The notes beneath the pieces were generated by a model that was not told the origin of the DNA, did not search any database, and was given only the letters and a program-made list of their open reading frames with translations. Positions 20,685 to 24,579 of a DNA stretch of 24,579 bases are shown here, piece after piece. The translations under genes were made by a program, and so were the position numbers. The stretch is from assembly GCA_900543615.1 (NCBI GenBank), contig UQSC01000017.1:1-24579 (forward strand). Direction: 5' to 3'. The stretch comes from an uncultured Collinsella sp. GTDB lineage: Bacteria; Actinomycetota; Coriobacteriia; Coriobacteriales; Coriobacteriaceae. Numbering within the stretch: position 1 is the first letter of the stretch; every line of letters starts with the position of its first letter.

Positions 20685-21638
20685 CTACTGACCGCGCACG
20701 CGGCGGGCGATGAGGTCGGAAAGCGACGCCTTGTCGGCGCGGTTCTTGCCCCAAAACGCACAGGCCACCATGCCGGGGCCCACGTGCGAGCCGATGGTGG
20801 GACCCACGGAGCTGCGAATGATCGTGACGTCGGCGCAGCCCTCCTCCTTGCGGATGGCGGCTTCGAGCCAGTCGCCGTCCTTTTCGGCATCGGCCGTCAT
20901 AATGGCGATGGGCATGGTGCGATCGGGCACATAGTTCTCGCGGAACGACTTGAGGATGGACTTGAGCGCCTTCTTGCGACCGCGGTTGACGCCGATCAGC
21001 GACAGCGAGCCGGCCAGGTCGTAGGACAGCTCGGGTTTGACGTCGAGCTTTGCCGTGAGCTGTGCCGCCGCGGGCGGAATGCGGCCGCCGGCAGCCAGCG
21101 CGTCAAAGCTCTCGAGCGTAAAGTAACCGTGGACATAGGTCTTGGCCTCGTTTGCCCAGTCGACCAGCTGCTTGGCGGTCAGTCCCGCCGAACGCTGGCG
21201 CACGGCCTCAAGCGCCAAGAGCTCGCCGGTCGCACAGGGCAGAGCGTTGTCGACCACGTACAGCTCAAAGTTGGGATACTCGGCGCGCACGGCGTCCGCC
21301 GCCTGGCACGCGGAGTTGTAGCTCGACGACAGCGCCGAGGTAAAGCACAGGTAGACCGTGGGCGTACCCTCTTTGGCGCACTCGGTAAAGAACTCGATAT
21401 AGCGACCGAGCGACACAGCCGAGGTGGACACGCGGGCACCGGCGCGCATGCGGTCGTAGAACTCCTTGGGTGTGATGCTCGACCAGATGTCATCCGTGCG
21501 CTCCTCGCCATCGATAATGAAGGGGAAACCCAAGATATCGACATCGAGGTTCGCGGCGACCTCGGGGCTAAAGTCGCAGCAGGTATCGACGACGATGCGG
21601 CAACGGTCCGAATGACCGGCGGATACGGCCTTGTCCAT
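20685..21638 (-). CDS. DegV-family fatty-acid-binding protein
   Basis: A 317-residue DegV-fold protein. The N-terminal IVVDTCCDFSPEVAANLDVDILGFPFIIDGEE, the VSTSAVSLGRY segment, FTSALSSSYNSA and GYFTLESFDALAAGGRIP follow the family, whose members (FakB) hold a fatty acid so that the kinase FakA can phosphorylate it; Ser and Thr in STSA and SSALSS line the head-group site. No FakA-like gene is in the window. The ATG at 21638 has AAGGAG eight bases upstream. It lies 98 bases ahead of the dehydrogenase gene and 79 bases after HPF, with a terminator upstream. Confidence 0.92.
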   Translation of the reverse strand: MDKAVSAGHSDRCRIVVDTCCDFSPEVAANLDVDILGFPFIIDGEERTDDIWSSITPKEFYDRMRAGARVSTSAVSLGRYIEFFTECAKEGTPTVYLCFTSALSSSYNSACQAADAVRAEYPNFELYVVDNALPCATGELLALEAVRQRSAGLTAKQLVDWANEAKTYVHGYFTLESFDALAAGGRIPPAAAQLTAKLDVKPELSYDLAGSLSLIGVNRGRKKALKSILKSFRENYVPDRTMPIAIMTADAEKDGDWLEAAIRKEEGCADVTIIRSSVGPTIGSHVGPGMVACAFWGKNRADKASLSDLIARRVRGQ

Positions 21639-21655
21639 CAAAGCGACTCCTTACG

Positions 21656-21688
21656 TAAAAAGGCGGCCACCCGCATGGGATGGCCGCC
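21656..21688 (-). terminator. Terminator of the HPF gene
   Basis: On the minus strand GGCGGCCA (21688-21681) pairs with TGGCCGCC (21669-21662), with an inner CCC/GGG pair, and five T follow (21661-21657). It separates HPF from DegV. Confidence 0.92.
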
Positions 21689-21717
21689 AACCGTTAACTC
21701 ATGCAAGTTAACGTATT

Positions 21718-22302
21718 TTACTCGTCAAGTGTTTCGATGCGGGGCTTGATGATGCCATATCCACCATTCTTACGGTGATACACCACATTGATGAGACCGG
21801 TCGTCGCGTTCTCGAACACGTAGAAGTCGTGGCCCAGCAGATCGGTCTGCACCAGCGCCTGCTCCTCAGTCATCGGGGTGACGTCGATAACCTTCTCGCG
21901 GACGAGCAGGTCATCCTCCTCCTCGGGCAGCAGCAGGTCGGCCAGATCCTCGACGCGCTCGACCGGTGCAACATCCGCTGCGCTGGCACCACCCTGGCGG
22001 TTGTCCACGACCTTGGTCTTGAACTTGCGCAGCTGGCGGGTGACCTTATCGGCGGAGAGGTCGATGGCGGCGTACATATCTGCACCGTGCTCGGCAACGC
22101 GAATCACCGAACCGCGGGCGCGAACCGTAACCTCGACGATTGCCGGGTTGGGGTTCGAGGGGTTCTTCTCATAGCGAAGTACAACGTCGACCGTCATGGG
22201 CTCGATATCGAAAACCTTGAGCGCCTCGCCGATCTTCTCATCCACATGCGCACGCAGAGCATCGGTTACCGTCGTCTTGCGTCCAGAAACCTTGATATCC
22301 AT
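21718..22302 (-). CDS. hpf: Ribosome hibernation-promoting factor, long form
   Basis: A 194-residue protein with the two-domain layout of long HPF. The N-terminal S30AE domain (MDIKVSGRKTTVTDALRAHVDEKIG to about residue 105, with the basic DKVTRQLRKFKTKV) binds the decoding centre. After an acidic linker (LLLPEEEDD) the C-terminal domain (FYVFENATTGLINVVYHRKNGGYGIIKPR) dimerises ribosomes into 100S particles. The ATG at 22302 is chosen because GGAG lies about eight bases upstream and the family begins with such a sequence. Expected in stationary phase. Preceded by 317 bases of non-coding DNA with an 8-bp inverted repeat. Confidence 0.95.
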   Translation of the reverse strand: MDIKVSGRKTTVTDALRAHVDEKIGEALKVFDIEPMTVDVVLRYEKNPSNPNPAIVEVTVRARGSVIRVAEHGADMYAAIDLSADKVTRQLRKFKTKVVDNRQGGASAADVAPVERVEDLADLLLPEEEDDLLVREKVIDVTPMTEEQALVQTDLLGHDFYVFENATTGLINVVYHRKNGGYGIIKPRIETLDE

Positions 22303-22619
22303 ACGTGGCTCCAATCTGCCTCGGGGACTTACTGTACTGGCTATGTACCCATTGCCGTGCATTTAATCACGCGGATTCTCAAAGACCCGAATAACGATTG
22401 CTTGATACCGCATACCGAAGTCTCGCACTTTTCTGTGGCAAAGTGCGCTATAGGAGGGAGCCGGCGACTTTGTATTTGGTCCTGAAAATTGGCTTTGACC
22501 TGCTGGTTTTATTGGGATGAAAAAGCCGGGCTCCCCTATTGGGGAAGCCCGGCAGTGCGTGTTGAAACCGTGAAGAGGTGTCCTTTCCAACGTATAGGAG
22601 ACACCACCCCTAGCAATAA
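22303..22619. other. 317-bp intergenic region upstream of HPF
   Basis: No gene seen. It contains the terminator of the upstream lipoprotein gene (22520-22553) and an inverted repeat CGCACTTT (22424-22431) / AAAGTGCG (22440-22447) that could be an operator or leader hairpin in the HPF 5' region. No convincing promoter was identified by eye. Confidence 0.5.
22520..22553 (-). terminator. Terminator of the solute-binding lipoprotein gene
   Basis: GCCGGGCTTCCCC (minus, 22553-22541) pairs with GGGGAGCCCGGC (22536-22525), with one bulged base and a four-base loop, followed by five T (22524-22520). Confidence 0.92.
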
Positions 22620-23627
22620 CTAGCTATTGAGTTTGTTAATGTCGTCGTCGGTGATGGTGCCTTCCTGGCTGGACGACTTGTCCTCGGAGGATGCGGTCTC
22701 ATTGTTGGAATCGGAGGACTCGCTGCCGGAAGACGTGGTCTCACTGGACTCAGAGTCGCCCGGCTGCACGTTAGCGCCCGAAACCGTCTTAGTGGTGAGG
22801 TCGTAGGGCATCGTGCCGTACCAGACGCAGTGGACCGCCTCGAGCGTGCCGTCGGCCGTAATACCGTCGAGGGCATCGCTCACGGCACGGCACAGTTCGT
22901 CATTGGACGAGAGGCCCGCAACACCAAGCGTCGAGGGCGCCTCGAGCGCACCGACATAGGAGATCTCGCTCATCAGGCGCGCAAGGTAACCGCCAGCCGT
23001 GGAGTCGCAGATCACATAGTCGACCTCGCCGGACTCGAGCGCCTCAAAGCACTCGTTGATGTTGGAGTAAGTCTTTTGGTTGGCGGTGATGCTCTGCTTA
23101 GCAAGCGCCTCCTGCGAGGCCGAGGACATCTGGACACCCAGAGTAGACGTGTTAAGGGTATCGGTGGAAACGCTTAGCGACCCACCATCGCCGGTTTTAC
23201 CGAACACGGAAGCGGCATCGTACAGGCAGGTGCCGAGCGAGCTAACGTCCCCGTCAGTGGAGCTGATCTCGCCGATAAAGATATCAGCCTTTTTGTCGCC
23301 GAGCGCGGAACCTGCCGAGGACGCATCGACAAAGGCGACCTTAAGGCCCATACGGCTTGCGAGGGCGCGGGCGGCGTCGACCGCATACCCCGTGAGCTCG
23401 CCGTCGGCGCCCTGCATGGCCTGCGGCGCATCGGAAGTATCGAGGGCGACCGTCAGGGTACCAGGGGTGACCAGGGCATCATCCGACACCGTGGGCGTGA
23501 CGGTCTCGTACTCGATCTGGTCGATCGTGGGAGTTGTGAACGTAGACAGCGGGTTGAACGCGCATCCGCTCAGGCCCAAAACGGCGATGACCGCTGCGGT
23601 CCCAGCACCTAACCGAGCCGTGTGCAT
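22620..23627 (-). CDS. Extracellular solute-binding lipoprotein (SBP family 3-like)
   Basis: A 335-residue protein. Residues 1-22 are a lipoprotein signal ending in the lipobox LGLSGC, with Cys22 lipidated. About residues 50-275 follow the periplasmic binding protein family 3 fold: TPGTLTVALDTSDAP, then GYAVDAARALASRMGLKVAFVD, KADIFIGEISST and CFEALESGEVDYVICDSTAGGYLA. This family commonly binds amino acids. The C-terminal 50 residues are a Ser/Glu-rich low-complexity tail (ETTSSGSESSDSNNETASSE). The ATG at 23627 is chosen for GAGGGG and the signal peptide; an ATG at 23645 is possible, and the frame stays open much further. No ABC permease or ATPase adjoins it, so it is an orphan receptor or works with a transporter elsewhere. 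Confidence 0.85.
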   Translation of the reverse strand: MHTARLGAGTAAVIAVLGLSGCAFNPLSTFTTPTIDQIEYETVTPTVSDDALVTPGTLTVALDTSDAPQAMQGADGELTGYAVDAARALASRMGLKVAFVDASSAGSALGDKKADIFIGEISSTDGDVSSLGTCLYDAASVFGKTGDGGSLSVSTDTLNTSTLGVQMSSASQEALAKQSITANQKTYSNINECFEALESGEVDYVICDSTAGGYLARLMSEISYVGALEAPSTLGVAGLSSNDELCRAVSDALDGITADGTLEAVHCVWYGTMPYDLTTKTVSGANVQPGDSESSETTSSGSESSDSNNETASSEDKSSSQEGTITDDDINKLNS

Positions 23628-24126
23628 CAAGCTGCCCCTCACCATGTCCACTACCCTGCCTTCTGTGTCGTATACGATCCGTGCGTTGCGCGGAATATCA
23701 GATTGTTCCCACCAGCTGACCTGGTATTTGACCCCACACTTGCGCACCGGGGTGTTTGCTCGGGAGGCCGCAGCCACCTTCACGACTGGCCCGCTCGCCC
23801 GCGAGGCGGTATTGCCCCAAAGAAAGTAGAACGGACGGTGCGGCTTACATCTAGGACGCGCCATGATCGCGCCGCGCGCACGCGGTCGCTTACGTGGATC
23901 CCTTTGACCGCGTCTGTCTTGGACTAGGACGGGCATTTCGTCCGTCCGCAACCACAGCCTGGTAGGAACGAAGCGCATTATAGCTAAGTTCAAGCTAAAG
24001 TTTAAGGTTAGGGGCGTTATTCGCATCGCGAGTACAGATTTCGCAGGTCGGAGCGGGCTATTCGTGCCCCCATGAAGCCCGGAGCTCCCCCACGGGGAGC
24101 TCCGGGGCACCCGTCTCAGGGTGCCG
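23628..24126. other. 500-bp leader region with tandem hairpins
   Basis: No confident gene. The frame of the lipoprotein remains open upstream to 24143, but it lacks a recognisable domain there. Two hairpins stand side by side: CCCGGAGCTCCCC (24078-24090) with GGGGAGCTCCGGG (24094-24106), a perfect 13-bp stem with a three-base loop, and GGCACCC (24106-24112) with GGGTGCC (24119-24125). Neither has a T run. Confidence 0.55.
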
Positions 24127-24343
24127 TGTGCAAAAAACGGCAAATATGAGTACTGTCACCAATTTAGTAGCAGCGTATTACCGCCTCACGAGCCCTTTTT
24201 GAGTTCCGCACAGCCTGCTTGGCGCCAAGATATTCCACATTCGTTTATTATCTCTTCGCTGAATCCAGATTTTCGGCCCAAGTTTCTTTGTTTTTGCTGT
24301 CACTAATCTAGTAACAGTACTCATATTTGCCGTTTTTTGCACA
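24127..24343. repeat. 217-bp element with long terminal inverted repeats
   Basis: Bases 24127-24156 (TGTGCAAAAAACGGC to TACTGT) recur perfectly inverted at 24314-24343. The similarity continues imperfectly to 24173 and back to 24297, giving arms of about 47 bases with 41 matching. The 123-base centre has no clear gene. The layout fits a miniature inverted-repeat element or a long structured RNA. A short open frame crosses it but lacks coding support. No target-site duplication is obvious. Confidence 0.8.
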
Positions 24344-24377
24344 GAGCATATAACAGACCCCCTATAAAGCCATAGTT

Positions 24378-24579
24378 TTACGCTGGCTTGAGCCCAAAGC
24401 ACGCTCGGAGCGTATTCAGCAGAGCATCTTGCCTCTTTCGACGAGCCTCTACGCGATTCTGATATCGCTTACCCATACGCTGGTGGATGCGCCATGCGAG
24501 CGCTTCCATCGCTTCCATGTCGCGGAGCATTTCGTTGTTGACCGTCGCGACCTCGATTCCCATAGTAATCAAGCCCGTG
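24378..24579 (-). CDS. Hypothetical protein, 5' end beyond the window
   Basis: The frame is open from the right edge of the window to the stop at 24378. The visible C-terminal part is strongly charged and helical, with Met- and Glu-rich (EMLRDMEAMEALAWRIHQRMG) and then basic (RYQNRVEARRKRQDALLN) stretches, ending RACFGLKPA. An ATG at 24563 and a TTG at 24572 exist, but no ribosome site can be checked at the edge, so it is treated as partial. No family recognised. Confidence 0.45.
   Translation of the reverse strand, partial: TGLITMGIEVATVNNEMLRDMEAMEALAWRIHQRMGKRYQNRVEARRKRQDALLNTLRACFGLKPA

Noticed and set aside
24178..24402. A 74-codon minus-strand open frame across the inverted-repeat element
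   Set aside because: No ribosome site was found, and it runs through one arm of the repeat, so it is more likely incidental; copies elsewhere would need checking for conservation.

Overview
The window reads as one end of a draft contig from a high-GC gut actinobacterium of the Coriobacteriia, most probably Collinsella. This is inferred from gene content, codon style and AGGAGG-type ribosome sites, not from a marker gene. Bases 1-46 are not biological: they match an Illumina Nextera i5 adapter with an index and the transposase mosaic end, so genomic sequence starts at about 47.

Layout. 47-1000: an excisionase-like HTH gene, divergent from a Phd/YefM-RelE/ParE type toxin-antitoxin pair. 1039-3125: a DeoR-family sugar repressor divergent from galactose mutarotase. 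3176-3313: a small element bounded by a perfect 18-bp inverted repeat. 3388-4137: an orphan mannose-family PTS EIIB that has lost its phosphorylatable histidine, then tRNA-Thr(CGT). 4204-6847 (minus strand): lacX-like epimerase, lacC-like tagatose-6-phosphate kinase, an in-frame 3' remnant of a second nagA, and a YhcH/NanQ-type protein. 7005-7652: a flavodoxin-like gene. 7665-14356 (minus strand): nagA, agaS, a GntR/HutC regulator, and a mannose-family PTS operon in the order EIIA-YajC-EIIB-EIIC-EIID. 14357-15058: a 700-bp intergenic block packed with palindromes. 15059-15946: a DUF2975-like membrane protein with a small XRE regulator. 16058-21638 (minus strand): a membrane-anchored SurA-like protein, then an operon of HIBADH-like dehydrogenase, small membrane protein, HEAT-repeat protein and isocitrate dehydrogenase, with a DegV protein upstream. 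21718-23627 (minus strand): long-form HPF and a solute-binding lipoprotein. 24127-24343: a 217-bp element with about 47-bp inverted arms. A partial gene touches the right edge.

How it works together. The central part looks like an amino-sugar catabolic locus, best fitting N-acetylgalactosamine from mucin-type glycans. The PTS imports and phosphorylates the sugar, NagA deacetylates it, AgaS isomerises and deaminates galactosamine-6-phosphate to tagatose-6-phosphate, and LacC makes tagatose-1,6-bisphosphate. The bisphosphate aldolase is not in the window. The agaS promoter and the region upstream of the PTS operon share an identical 13-base GntR/HutC-like operator (CTGGTAGTAACCA), which ties both units to the GntR gene lying between them. 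Mutarotase, LacX and YhcH/NanQ-type anomer handling fit a host-glycan forager.

Most unusual points: the H17Y EIIB beside an intact paralogue, the nagA remnant, a His/Cys-rich tail on a dehydrogenase, a large insert in EIID, two inverted-repeat elements, and the palindrome-dense block upstream of the PTS operon.
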